A stretch of 64,000 bases of DNA from Dimorphilus gyrociliatus (lineage: Eukaryota > Annelida > Polychaeta > Dinophilidae), in NCBI GenBank assembly GCA_904063045.1, contig CAJFCJ010000019.1, positions 2,672,684 to 2,736,683 of the forward strand. Direction: 5' to 3'. Shown one piece after another: positions 13,983 to 26,463 of the stretch. A program made the position numbers and the translations under genes. The notes under the pieces were generated by a model. It did not search any database. It saw only the letters and a list, made by a program, of their open reading frames with translations, and was not told the origin of the DNA. Every line of letters begins with the position of its first letter. Position 1 is the first letter of the stretch.

Positions 13983-14258
13983 AGAAAATAAAAAGTTAAT
14001 ATTTAAACACTTTTTGTAATAGAAAAACACACTCTATTTGTTGTATTTAAGTTTTATTTCATTTTTCTATATTAGTTTTTATTAGAAAAAAAAATAAAAT
14101 TAATCCTTCTTCCATTTTTTTATTAAAAAAAAATTAATATTTTTTTCTTGTCTTCTTTCCCTTTTCACGTCGAATGGAAAAGAATTTACTTTGCAGAAAA
14201 AGTTATAATATGAAAGATGACGCCCTTAGTACTGTTTCTATAGTAATGTTGTATTAAG

Positions 14259-14272
14259 ACACTAGATGGCAG
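14259..14272 (+). promoter_or_regulatory. CTCF-core-like motif
   Basis: ACACTAGATGGCAG matches 13 of 14 positions of CCASYAGRKGGCRS. It lies about 270 bases upstream of the troponin-C-like start. A similar core on the opposite strand is near 14390. Confidence 0.4.
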
Positions 14273-14537
14273 CATTATGTTATCATTAGATTTCTATGTG
14301 TTATTTCTCTTCTCTTTATAGTTTAATTTTTTTTTCTTGAAATATTTTACAGATCCTATCGTTTTATAATAGCCAGAATAGTTGTATAACGCCATCTATT
14401 AAAAGAAATGTCGAATTTTTAGTTGTTTAATAGGCATATAAACTCGAAAATACACCTAGACAGAAATAGAACAAGCATTACTACCTCCCCAGCTTCGGTT
14501 CTGTTTAGAAGAAACTAGTTTTTGATTACAAGATAAA

Positions 14538-16028
14538 ATGGTAAAAAATCATAAATTTTTCATCTAATATCTAGATGAAATTATTAAAACTTTATACTCT
14601 ATTTTTAGACTGAAATAAAGCTGACGGATGCTCAGCTAAAAGGTTCGTTTAGAGAATTGGTATAATTTTACATTTTATGGATAGCATATGTGTAATCTTA
14701 TGTCAGAGTTACCAAAATGCCATTAAAAATGGTATCAAATTTATGAAAATTTCTTTAACAAATTTAATAATACATAGTTTGATTATAGCTAAGTGTTTTT
14801 CAGAGAAATTAGGATAAGGTAGTTTGTATTAACTTACACCATTCAACAGGCTGTCAAGAAGCCTTCCTTCAACATGATAAAAGAGATCAAAAGAAGATTA
14901 AAACTGGAGACATTAGTTCTGCTATGAAAGATCTTGGTCATAGTATAAAATCTGATTGGTTAGAAAAATTCGAAGATGAAATTGATACGGAAGGGACTGG
15001 TTTCATCGAATTTGAAGAATTTTGTGATATTGTTAAAAGGAAGATGCAAGAAGAAGAAGATGAGAGAGAACTGAAAGAAATATTTAGAGTCTTAGATAAA
15101 GAAAAAAAGGGAGAGGTATATTTTCTTGAGAGTTACTTAATCAGCTGTTTTATTTCTTTTTTTTATACATATATATATTATTCTTGTACTCTTACAAATG
15201 AAGTATAAATATTTTATGCAGGTGGATGTCAATGAACTACGTTGGATTCTGAAATCGCTTGGAGATGATTTAACAGAAGAAGATATTGACGATATGATTG
15301 CTGATGTTGATACTGATGGATCCGGTTGGGTTGATTACGAGGGTAATACAAATAGTATATATAAATAACAATATGCTTAGAGTATGCCTGTACCAACTTT
15401 TCGTTTTGTTTTTTTTTCCTAAAAAACTCGACTAACAACCGTCTGGCTTATTTTTTTGGCTAAAATTTTCTTTTATTCTATCCTTCATAAAATAAGCGTA
15501 TGATGAATTATTTAAAAGGTACTTTATCAGTCCATTTTATGTAGGTTACCTAAACTTTTGGCTAAGCATAAGAGTTGCTAAAATAAATCGAATTTGTACC
15601 GCCATAAAGTAGTATGACTCTACGCAAGATTAGGTTCGCCTCATGTGTTTGCCCTGCGCCTGCCCAATCAACCCCGACCTTGAATAACAGATCCCATCTT
15701 TTCTTTTAAAGCAACCACTTCTTTCCTCAGCGGATTTATTTTCAAAATAGAGTATATTTCTTTTATAAATCTCAACAGAGCTTCAAGAAATATGAGATAA
15801 ATCAGTTTTTTTTTTATTCATGAGATTCTCCCACACCTTAACACATAAAAAAAATGGCACATGTTCTGTATATATAAAGTCTCATTTGCACAAACATATA
15901 TATATATATATATATAGAGAATATGTACTATTTATAAATAGTGTAAAAATGACCGCCTTTAATATTAATTATTCTATTTCTTTTATTTCTTTCTTTCAGA
16001 ATTTGCTAAGCTCATGTTGGGCGATTGA
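14538..16028 (+). CDS. Troponin-C-like EF-hand calcium sensor
   Basis: My five-exon model is 14538-14540, 14609-14642, 14850-15115, 15222-15342 and 16000-16028: 453 bases, 150 residues. Phases agree at every junction and all introns are GT-AG. The first coding exon holds only the ATG, as in many calmodulin-superfamily genes, and the last holds nine codons. The protein has four EF-hands. Loop II (DTEGTGFIEFEE) and loop IV (DTDGSGWVDYEE) look able to bind calcium; IV is canonical. Loop I (DKRDQKKIKTGD) has lost the central Gly and acidic ligands, and loop III (DKEKKGEVDVNE) is weakened. Active sites II and IV with dead I and III is the usual arrangement of protostome muscle troponin C. Calmodulin is unlikely because its four loops are intact. 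A calmodulin-like protein of another class remains possible. Confidence 0.85.
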
Positions 16029-16718
16029 TAAAACTTCTCAGAGCAAATTCCTCAAAAATATGCGTGCTTGTTATATATGTTTGCCTTATGCTTCTCCGAA
16101 AAAAAAAGCATGTTTGTTCACCGGTCTAAAAAAAAATGAGCGGACTCAGTTACCAGTCAAAAATAGTTTTATTTCTTTATTTTAATTATGAGTTGAATAG
16201 ATCCATAAAGAGACAACCTAATAAAATATAAAACTAAAGGGATTTTAGTGGAGAGAAGTTTCTTTGTTTCCTGATAATCTTTTTTTTTCTGAATACTTTG
16301 TTTTCTATTGAAACCACTCAACTTACCCCGAATACAACTTCCATAAATAGACAAATATATGGAATGATGACTTTCTTTAATAAAAGAATTTCAAAAAAAA
16401 AAAAAAAACACAAAATGTTTATAACGTGTCTTTCATTATTAAAATTTAGACTAAATGATTAAAGGTTAAGATGAGACGATTAAATTAGAAAAGACTAGGA
16501 AAAGGCTTTTACCAGATTATTAGTTGTAAGATTTTAAGGATGGTTATTAACAAGAATGTCAAGTTTTATTACTTGTACTTTTGTTTTCAGTGTAATATTA
16601 TAAAAAATTTATGTTTATTTTTGTATTATTTATTGAATTTTCTTTTATAATTCATGATTTTTTAATTTTATTTAATCAGTGTAAAAATAAGAAAATGTAT
16701 TTTTAGATAAAAAAATAA
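16029..16718. other. Convergent intergenic region
   Basis: The 3' ends of the troponin-C-like gene (+) and the ankyrin gene (-) face each other here. The sequence is AT-rich with A runs (about 16393-16410). No gene seen. Confidence 0.7.
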
Positions 16719-19700
16719 TTATGAATACTCTCCTAACCTAGCTCCTGCTCTGGAGAGAAGATCTTTTACCAAATATTGCTCTTCTTCTATAGCTATATCT
16801 AACGGTGTCTGACCCTTCCTATTGATTGTATTTACATCCACTTGTGCGTCAATCAACAACTGGCAAAGATCGACTAGGCCTAAGCCACTGGCAATATGCA
16901 AACATGTCCTACCATCCGGAGTTTGATGAGCTAAATTTGCTTTAGCTTGAATAAGAATTTTAACACAGCCGGGATTATTTTGATCAACGGCTGCCATTAA
17001 TGGAGTCATTCCATATTCGGAAACGGGATTTATATTACATCCTTTTTTAATCAAGTACCTCAGACAGGTCTTCCTACCAAATTCAGCGGCTAGATATAAA
17101 GCAGTTCTACCATCTGGTAATTTTGAATCAAAATCAACAATGTTTAAAAGAATCTCAACTACTCTCTTATGACCCCTTTGAACAGCGATATGGAGCGGCT
17201 TCCATCCACTTTCAGTAATACTTTCATAGTTTGCATTCGCCGACAACAATAATTCTACAGCAGCAGTATCACCCTGTGCTGCTGCTATAAATAACGGGCT
17301 CATACCATTCTTTAATTTACACTGCACATTGACCTTAGCAGTTATAAGGGCAGATAGAGCTTGACTGTCCCTAAGATAGCTAGATATTAAGACCGGTGTC
17401 CAACCCTCCTCATTTGCCGTCGTTGATTTTATTCGGTAATTTAAAAGTATTTTAATTAACTGAACATCTTCAGACCAACAAGCTAAATGTAATGATGTTG
17501 ATTTATCCCTCAAGAGGGCGTTAACATCGGCTCCATTTTCTAGCAACGATTTTACCGCTAAAAGATTTCTTCGTTCTACAGCGAGGTGTAGTGGCGTCCA
17601 ACCATCTTTTTTTGGCAAATTTATATCTGCGCCTAATTGTTTTAAAGCTTGTATTTCGTTAATGTTACCAGCCTTGGCAGCCATACTCATAGGTGTCCAC
17701 CCATCATTATCCCGAGCATTTAAATTAGCCCCAGCAGACTTTAAACAACCTATTAGTTCATAACCACTGTTTAAAGCGGCAAGGTGAGCTGCGGTTCTAC
17801 CGTATTTATCAACTTTATCAACCGAAGCCCCTGCCAAGACTAAATCGGACGCTACGCGAAACATTCGATTCCTGCAGGCTATATGAATAGGCGTGCAAAG
17901 ATTCTCATCCTGAGCATTGAGTGATGCTCCACTTTTTAAAAGGACATTTAACATTGAATCTTTAGCCGCCGCAAGGTGGAGAGGTGTTATACCAGAAGAA
18001 TTGGAAGCATTAACATCCGATCCCCTTTTCAATAATATCCTAGCAACGTTCTCGTGGCGATGTTGTAAGGCTACGTGAAAAGGCGTATCACCACTCGCTG
18101 TAACGCTATTAATCTGGGCCCCGGCTTCCAAAAGTAATTGGCAAGTGCTTACGTCGCCATTTTGCGAAGACATATGCAGTGGAGTCCAACCGTCCTTTGT
18201 TACCGAATTAACATCAGCCCCTCGACTTAACAGATACTCAACAATTTCCGAGTGTCCGTGCTGGGCAGATAGGAATAAAGGAGTGGCGCCATCTTCTGTC
18301 ATTCTATCCACATGTGATGTCCCATCGAGCAGCAATCGGACAATGTCGTAATGACCCTTTGAGCAGGCAATATGTACGCTCGTCCAGCCATCAATTTTAC
18401 TTAGATAAGACAGAGCGCCAGCATCCAATTGCGTCTTGCTCGAACTCCTGATTGTATAGATCGAGATGTTTCACTCACATATATCTTTTTTATAGTTACT
18501 ATAGAATAAAATATGCACCTGATGGCGTTTTGGGCCGACAAGTAAAGTCCACTTGCGCCGGACACTGTAACACTATTCAGTTTGCCCCCGTGTTTGAGAA
18601 GTATGTCGATAAGGTCGCCGCGTCCAAAATAGGCAGCTATGTGAACGGCATTCCACTGTGAAGGTCCAGCAACATCAACTGACGCTCCTATGTTATTTAG
18701 CAAATAAGCCTATTAGTCAAAGCAAGAATTTATAAGAATTCCCCTATTTATAACCTCACCTAATTCGAGTAAGGTTTTTACAGAATCAACTGTACCATTC
18801 CAGATTGCTATTTGTAGTGCAGTCCAGCCATTCTTCGATTTTAAATTCAAATCGGCCGAGTATTCGTGAAGTAATTTAATAACCTTAATTTTTCCAGGCG
18901 AACTCGATAAATATATTTACAAAAATACAGTTTAACATACTATTTAACTTTTAACTTGTGTAAACTCTCACTTCAGTTAGGAGTATCGATTCTTTTCTAT
19001 TAATATATTATATATTTTATACTAATACAGTACATATACTTTACTATCGTAAATAATATAATATACTGTTTTATCAGTGTTTAAAAAATTTACTTTTTAT
19101 AACTAAAAATAAATTAAAATAAATGTCTCCTTGATGAATTCTATTACTTATATATAGACGTATATAAACCAAATATAAACTATATATCACATATAGAATA
19201 CATTTGCTTTATGTATAAAAATGTTTGTATAGATACTAATATATTAGTATATACGGAACAGAATCTATTTCAGATGTTTATTTACAAGGTTGTAAGTTTT
19301 ATTTCTGCCTGGATAAATTAGGTAAACGATGTACAGCAGTGTGACCCTGACGACTGCTAGCGTGTATTGCTGCCCAGCCACTAAATGAAGTTTATATTGA
19401 ATTATACACTGATAGAAACGTATCGAGTCGTCGCTCACTTATGGTCAATACTATTTACGTTCGCATCAGCATTCAGAAGAGTTCGTAAGCATTGTTCGAA
19501 TCCCAAATCGGCGGCACACGTTAGAGCCGTCCATCCACCGGGACCTTTCTGCTTATTAATACAATTAGGCGGGGAGTAGCCAATTTTTTTTAGAATAACG
19601 ACAGAACGACTATAGACTATTAAGCATTATACAGATATCAAAGATGGAAAGTTAAAAAGCAAACAACATTGGAATGGTAACGAACCTAGTTAAGCGTCTC

Positions 19701-20043
19701 TCGGCAACTCAAAGTACCGAGAATGAAATGCGTATGGGACTACATACATTTCATTTATAATGTCTCTACTCTTATTTTTATATTAAATATTTAATGATTA
19801 ACAGAATAGAGCCGTTTATACCTGCGTACAAAGGTAAGCGATCTCATCCGGCTTTCTCATTAGTATTCTCTTCAAATTCCGTACGTCATTTCGTCGGATG
19901 TATTCAATTATTCTACCGATAATTTCGTACTGCGTGTCCATATCTGTTTTCTGATTAGTAGCCAAGAACAACTGCGAAAAGTTGTCAAGTATCAGAGCCT
20001 TTGCTCTTCTTATCGTATCGATACGTGTTAGGCTTAAAGTCAA
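16719..20043 (-). CDS. Ankyrin-repeat-only protein, 22 repeats
   Basis: The model has six exons on the minus strand: 20043-19822, 19548-19439, 19380-19335, 18883-18760, 18687-18519 and 18447-16719. They sum to 2400 bases (799 residues). After a helical N terminus of about 75 residues come 22 consecutive ankyrin repeats to the C terminus, 17 of them in the last exon. Most begin with the G-W-T-P-L-H type turn, and repeats interrupted by introns still come out at exactly 33 residues, which supports the junctions. The acceptor of exon 4 is pyrimidine-poor and is the weakest one. I see no membrane segment, kinase, death, SOCS-box or spectrin-binding domain, so it is presumably a cytosolic scaffold. 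The final residues are RAGARLGEYS. An earlier in-frame AG before exon 5 (after 18710) could give a variant. The specific ortholog cannot be named. Confidence 0.85.
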
Positions 20044-21198
20044 TAATCGATATAATCGTAGTAAATCACGACAATTTTTCTTGAAACGAACCTATTGAAA
20101 AAACGGCGGTGAATTTATTTGATCTCGGATGTAATTACTAGTTAAATAAAAGGAAAAAAAAACAAGGCCAACTATATTACAACAAATAGCAGTAGAAGCA
20201 TCCTCACACTTGAGATATGAGATATTTGGGCACAAAAAGAAAGGTTAAATTCGGCTTGTTTGACTTAAATGGGACCGTTGTAATTTTTTGCAGTTGTGCA
20301 GTGCGTGCAATGCCGTAATCAAGTTACAAAGCGAGTTGCTTTGGTGCGCATAGGTGGGTTGAATAGCGTTTTTAAGTCACTAAACATAAATCACTCATGA
20401 CAAAATCAATTTGCTCGCTAAGATTTTAGCCTCTCGTTCTTTTGAGAAAATCTCCGAATTTGTTGAGACGAGGAGAGCGCACATATACGTATATCTATAA
20501 ATTAACTTTGACGTTTGCCTCAAGCGCCAAACTGTCAGCAATGGGAATCAAGTTTGTTTTTTTGTATGTTTACAGAGGTACATATGACTTGCAGTTACAA
20601 TTTAACCTAAGTATTTTGTATTAAGAATAGAATAAAGAAGCAGAAATAAAAACCGATAACTTAAAAGACTGACAGTGTGGGGGAGGATGACGGGGGTGAA
20701 GAGGGACGACTGACTGCTAGACTACCAATGAAACGAAATGATGTACTACGGAATATTGTAGACTAGGCGTAGACAGTGGGATTCACAAACTCTGCAAAGA
20801 ACTACACTCTGATAGACAAACAAAAAGCATAGAAGCCAATATAAAAATCAGAAACGAGAAAAAGATATATGGTATTGGAATTGAAGAGAAGGAGAAAGAG
20901 AAAGGGAATGGGAGAGTATGAGAGAAAGAGAGAACAAAAGAGAATGAGACAGACAGGCAGACAGACAGAGAGTGAAAGGTTGATATTGCAGACGCGTGAA
21001 GAGAAAAAGACTGCAAAGCGCTATATTAAAAGGCTATACAGCTGCAACAGCATCCGGAGCGGGACGGGGGCGCATGCGCTTCCCCAACCCCGGATGTGAC
21101 GAAAGAGGAAATTAACATAGGGGCATCGTGCAGCCGCCAATCAATTGGTGCAAATAAGTGTGTTGCAGTAGACGGCTGGAAATGTTCTTTCCGCGCTC
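20044..21198. other. Divergent promoter region, ankyrin gene / TARP
   Basis: The two genes are transcribed away from each other. The right half contains a purine-rich GA tract (about 20875-20990) and a GC-rich, CpG-containing stretch (about 21045-21198) with an NRF1-like palindrome just before the TARP start. No coding gene is recognised. Confidence 0.6.
21070..21079. promoter_or_regulatory. NRF1-like palindrome upstream of TARP gene
   Basis: GCGCATGCGC, the same 10-base palindrome as upstream of FoxB, lies 120 bases before the TARP ATG in a GC-rich block. Confidence 0.5.
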
Positions 21199-22908
21199 AT
21201 GGTGTACAAGCTGAGGAAGGTGGCATGCTGTTTGTATGGAATGCGGATGTTTGTGAAAATGGGCGGCTTATGTAATAGCCGCAAATTGCTCACGTTCACG
21301 AGCAGTGTTTGTTCGTGCGTATCGTTCGCTTTCTTGTGCGTTGCAGTCGCTACAGATTATTGGCTCAGCTCTGTCGAACGCGTCACCAACCCAAATGGAA
21401 CGAAGGAGACGTTTTTAAATACAACTGCTGGTTTATGGAGAAAGTGTATGCGTGCAGGTAAAATATTTCAGGGATAGGTCCTAACAGATAGTAAAGGGTA
21501 CTTAATATGCACTAGTTAACTGCATAACACTCTATATTACATTTACACTATATATATGTAGTTTGTTCTGTGTGTTGTACATACATACAAGATAAAATCG
21601 CTTAGAAAATACATATATATATGTATATATATATATATTTATATAAATATAAGTAGTATGATAGGTAAATAAAAATATAGTAATGATTAAAGCAAATGCT
21701 ATATTTATGTAAAATTATATTGATATTCGATAATAGAACTGATGAAAAGCGTAAATGATTACATGCATATATACAGAGAAATCTGTTTATATGTATATAT
21801 ATATATATATAAACATATAAAAAGACGCAAACATAAATAAGTATAAAATCAATATATTATTGTATATATACGTTTTATTGATAATATTTGAAATAGCTTA
21901 TAGATATTACATACATATATAGTATAATATCCTACATGTCTATATATCAGTATAATAAAGGGTAAAAAATCTCTGGACATCACCAATGCAATGAGTAAAT
22001 TGGAGTGAGTATGTCTGGTAAAGTAACAGGAATGTTCAGGTTTAGTGTCGAAACTATTTAACATAAAACGTACATTTACTTTCAACAAGGAAAACTCAAT
22101 CTTATAAATTATTATATACCATGTAAATTAGTAACTTTCAAAGTGGTGATGAAAATATACGGTGCGGTGTTATCTGATCTGCAAAGCAGTATTTAAAAAC
22201 TTAAGAGCTATAGTAGCAGTTACATCTGTTAGGTAAAGATAGCAACAGTGGAGTACACTGTATACAATTTGCAATAACAGTATACTGTCGGATATTTGTA
22301 TGTATATTATATGTATGAACTTGTTTCTAAAAATCGACGATCGATAAGACTCTTTCCCCGGGTTACCCTAGAATGGGTCTGTGTGCATTTACATCTATAT
22401 TGGAATATGAAAATGAAAAGAGTGTAGAGCTGCATCGCGCGTCTATAAATTAATTAGTGTTAAAAGTAGCTCATTATTCCTCATCAGGCCTCTCTTCGGA
22501 CGTGCCGGTGCCGAGAAAGGACTGCTCTTACATTAACTACTTTGATCCCCCCGAAGACGAAGACGATATGAGTGCGACTGAAACGATTTTGCGTGAGTAA
22601 ATTTTAATTTTATGTTAGCACAGTATAGAATTTTATAATTAGAACGAATGACCACAATTTTTTGAATAATTATCATTTATATAAATAGAATTAGATTATA
22701 TAAATTAAGTACAAGGTTTTTAAAATTTTGTATTCAAATACAGATCTTAAATAATACTATGACTCATTTAAAACCATTAACATTCGGGATGAATTTGAAT
22801 ATAAACAAATAACTGCAAAAAAAAAACGATATAAATAGAAATAAATTGACATTGCATCTGTACTGCATTTATAATATATACAGTATATATAGTATATATA
22901 CATAAATG

Positions 22909-22939
<31 letters not shown>

Positions 22940-24018
22940 TAATATGTCTATATACCTAAATGAATATTCTATGAATGTACATCGTAAATATGTAGACAAG
23001 CCGTTCATTGAAAAAGTGAATGTATAGGCAATATAGTTAGAATTTTTATTAATAATTCTACTATTCTTTATATATATATATATATTAGTATATATACTTA
23101 TATCTTAACCTAATAATGTAAACAGATAATATTTTTACAAATTTAAATATTTTAATATTCATTTATTCATTTATACAAATACGTAGAATTAAATAACACG
23201 GTCAGATGAAATCTTGAATTATAAAAATGTACATGTGATTATTCAAATAGTAACCTACCATTTATAATAAAATCTTCATAGATAACACTGATTTTTTATA
23301 CTGTTTTATAAACATGAAATACTCGTTGCAGAATCGACGCGGCGTTCGGCCATCTTTCCCCTAATATCCTTGTTTATTCTACTCGTGGCAAACATCATTT
23401 GTTATCTGGGTCACTGCAATCACAGAAGACAAGTTCTCACTTTCATTTCGGGCATTCTTTTTGTGATGGGAGGTGAGCTTAAACCATTCCCAGCCCCTTT
23501 TGTTTATTGATGAGTCTAAAGTTGCCTGCTGTATGTATAAATATATATATATATATTTAGGCCTATGCACATTAATTGGAATTATCCTCTACATCGGCGC
23601 TATAACTGAAGAAGTAGGTAATTACAAGCCGAAATCAGGTCTGGAGGATCCCAAGTTCACCTACTCATATGGTCTATCTTTTGCTCTGATTGTTGGCTCG
23701 TTCGTTATGTCGGAGGCAACGGGCGTTCTCAGCGTCTACCTGTACATATCGCGAAATAGACACGCTTACAAGAAAAAGCAGGAGAGAGTTGGTATGACAG
23801 CAAACGAGCAAAGGACTCAGCGCTTCCGACGAAACAAGGGTGAAACGTCTACGACCTCTCCGTCTCATTCGGAGAGTTACTATACTTATACTCCCGTGTC
23901 CGATAACGCTCCATCAACTATGAACAGAGACGCTTCTCGGCACACTATCTCGACGACAGCAGACGTCACTTCCGGTCACCACATGGTTGATACCTTACGA
24001 CGAACGACGCCTGTATAA
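21199..24018 (+). CDS. TARP (stargazin-like AMPA receptor subunit / CACNG)
   Basis: Four exons, 21199-21457, 22488-22592, 23332-23472 and 23561-24018, total 963 bases and give 320 residues (stargazin has 323). All junctions are phase 1 with GT-AG signals. This is a four-pass claudin-fold membrane protein: TM1 at about residues 30-52, the TAGLW motif of the first extracellular loop at about 76-80, a paired DCSYINYF segment from exon 2, TM2 after the RRSAIFP motif, TM3, and TM4 following YSYGLSF. The cytoplasmic tail is Ser/Thr/Arg-rich and ends in RRTTPV, the C terminus of vertebrate stargazin, a class I PDZ ligand for PSD-95-type scaffolds. Family knowledge: TARPs traffic and gate AMPA receptors at synapses. 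The Met at 21199 is the first in frame; residues 15, 17 or 21 could also start. The TTPV end makes a calcium-channel gamma-1/6-type role less likely. Confidence 0.93.
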
Positions 24019-24163
24019 ATAATGAAAAACGAAAAAAAACTGGTCCGTGAGAACTTTTCTACCGAGGAGTGCGTCTATGCGCGCCGCTTTTTAAGTGACC
24101 CCAGCCACCTAACCACCTTAGCATCGATTTTTGTATACATTTTCGCGCGTTTCCTGAAGTAAC

Positions 24164-24177
24164 GCGCCAGGTGGCGC
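24164..24177 (+). promoter_or_regulatory. CTCF-core-like motif
   Basis: GCGCCAGGTGGCGC matches 12 of 14 positions of CCASYAGRKGGCRS, and is itself nearly palindromic. It lies in the GC-rich block just beyond the TARP stop. Confidence 0.4.
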
Positions 24178-24517
24178 CGTCCAGCAATAGAGAAAAATAT
24201 TCGCGTTCCCTCCTCGTAAACGACCTGTCAGATTTGTTTGTGATGTCCGATCATCTCTAAGCATGTCATTCGGTCGCCCTTACGCGACACTTCTTTGTAT
24301 AATTTTTTTTACGCGCCCGCTTGAAGCGCGTCGGAGGATACGTAATTTGATTGTAGCGATTAGTAATTTATTTGATTGGCGGACGTTTTCGAGTTCGTCC
24401 CGCGGCTAGCCTCTAAAAACATTTTTTCGCCTGCTTAATTAAACTAACAGGATCGACGGCTATATTATTTCCTTTTTGTACCATTTTTCTGCAATATTGT
24501 CTACAACGTACATAAAT

Positions 24518-24531
24518 ATATAAATATATGA

Positions 24532-24578
<47 letters not shown>

Positions 24579-24630
24579 TATATTTATGCATATAAATGTA
24601 TAAATATATATACCGTACATATATATATAT

Positions 24631-24667
<37 letters not shown>

Positions 24668-24668
24668 A
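24518..24668. repeat. Imperfect (TA)n satellite tract
   Basis: About 150 bases of TA units broken by AAA and GTA steps. Minus-strand open frames here are Tyr/Ile low complexity and not genes. Confidence 0.9.
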
Positions 24669-26463
24669 AGTGGAATGTGTAACATCTATATCTATACATA
24701 CATTATGCATGCGACTTATACTAATTGCAAATTTTTGCTGTACAAGCTGCATATGTTATGTATATACAAAAAAAAATAATAATAATGCTCTGCTGAACTG
24801 TATACCGTTTGTAATAAACCCGTTTGCCAAGATCTCTGACTGTATGCTTATGTTATTTAAACGAAAAAGCACAACATTTACACACTTAGGCATGATGCCA
24901 TCTAGAAACTATTTCTCTGTTTGAAAAGAGATTATCGTTGATAAAGTCCCTAAAAGACTCATAGTCACTTGATGCACTCGATTATGATTAAAGAACTACT
25001 GATAAAATGTACGTATTCTATCATTAGGAAATAGTAGTGAGGCAATTCGTTTGTGTTTGATTACTTAACGTTTTCTATTTTGATGCAAAATAGCAAAAAG
25101 TCATATATAAACTTCAAAAGACAGTATTCTATCGTGTTTCTTCCATAAATACGTGACTTATTTGCGATTTTTTAGCTTTGGAGCGATCATAGTTCCTATG
25201 CCGTGATAATCAATAATCCATGGAGTGCATAATACGTCTTTCCTAAGAAAAATTTTGGACTTTCCGTAACAAGCTTATTAGTGAGATGACACTTTAGAAT
25301 TATCATTAAAGTGATAAAAGTATTTCTGAAAAGGTTCTTGACGAAAGGACGCTGAAATCTAGCTGTTAGGGAGAAGAAGTAGCTCCTTCTTACGAAAATC
25401 TGTTTTCTTGTAATTATTTAAAGGCTAAGGAATTGAAAGCAATCAGCTAAAGCGCATGTTAAATTCATATAACCATCAAGAGTTGGGAAAAAAGAAAATA
25501 TCTGGTTTTAATCTAAAAAGTCTATACTTTAAATAAAGTTTTTTTTATCATTCTGTTCTGAAATTATGTCAAAAGAAAATAATCAAATTATAACAGGAAT
25601 GTTTAGATTTATCTACTTGAATTTGTTTCCCTAGGATTTTATGATATCTTATGCAAGTTTACTTTCCTTTGGTAAAACTAATACAGATCGGTCTCTAGCC
25701 TATTTCTTTTTCTATTCTGCATGTGTAATTTAGACTTAAAATTACCTTGTTGCATTGCACTTAGGTATTTGATTACTACTACATAAAATAAGCATGTTTT
25801 GTCTCTGAAAAAGGATGCAATTACCTTTATTCCTTTGGAGTCAATGAATAAACCAGTAGATATATAATTATGAAATACTTAAGGAGTATTTTTTTCGTAT
25901 GTTTTATTAGTATGTTTAACCTAGTTTTGTATAGTAGCTTCTTCAATATCGTGACGGGGTAGAACTTCTAAAATGGCTCTACATAGATAGCAATTTATGA
26001 AATTGCCTTTATTTGCCGTTTTCTTCATTTCCCGCAGGCGCCTGTATGTAAGTCCTTGAAATTTCTATCCTTAATAAATTATACTTAAGTATTTAAGGCT
26101 ATAACGTTTCTAGTCCAGCGATGACAGTTTTCGTAAGAGTTATCTATCCAGAAAGGCTGGACTCTAGTAGCTAAGTTTATTTTTTTAGGCTTTTTTATTT
26201 AATTGTCAGACTATCATTTTTCAAAACGTCTCTCGCTATATATATAGATATATACATATGTATATATATATATATTTATATATATCTATATATATATATT
26301 TAATACATATGTATACATACATACATATATATATATATGTATATATATATTTATATATATATCGTTGTTTTTGATTTTTGAAGGCAGCGCAATAAAATGT
26401 GCGAACTTTTCAGGGCATAGTTTACATCATAACTTTGTTAATTTATGAAAAATATCAATGAAT

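Larger units (their letters stand above)
10874..14537. other. Intergenic region between FoxB and troponin C
   Basis: The first 600 bases are GC-elevated and form the probable FoxB promoter. The rest is AT-rich with TA tracts, a GA-rich tract near 12078-12120 and an inverted repeat at 13946. A 123-codon frame at 10988-11359 (-) lies inside the GC-rich promoter region and shows no recognisable domain. Confidence 0.6.
24019..26463. other. Convergent intergenic region after TARP
   Basis: The first 420 bases are GC-rich and probably TARP 3' UTR or a regulatory element; they hold a CTCF-like word. The rest is AT-rich with large TA tracts at about 24518-24668 and 26237-26363. No gene seen. Confidence 0.6.

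Noticed and set aside
19385..19579. Open frame on the plus strand
   Set aside because: It is the antisense shadow of ankyrin exon 2 on the minus strand.
20869..21099. Arg/Glu-rich open frame (+)
   Set aside because: It is a translation of the purine-rich GA tract upstream of the TARP gene.
24460..24752. Tyr/Ile-rich open frames on the minus strand
   Set aside because: They are translations of a (TA)n tract.
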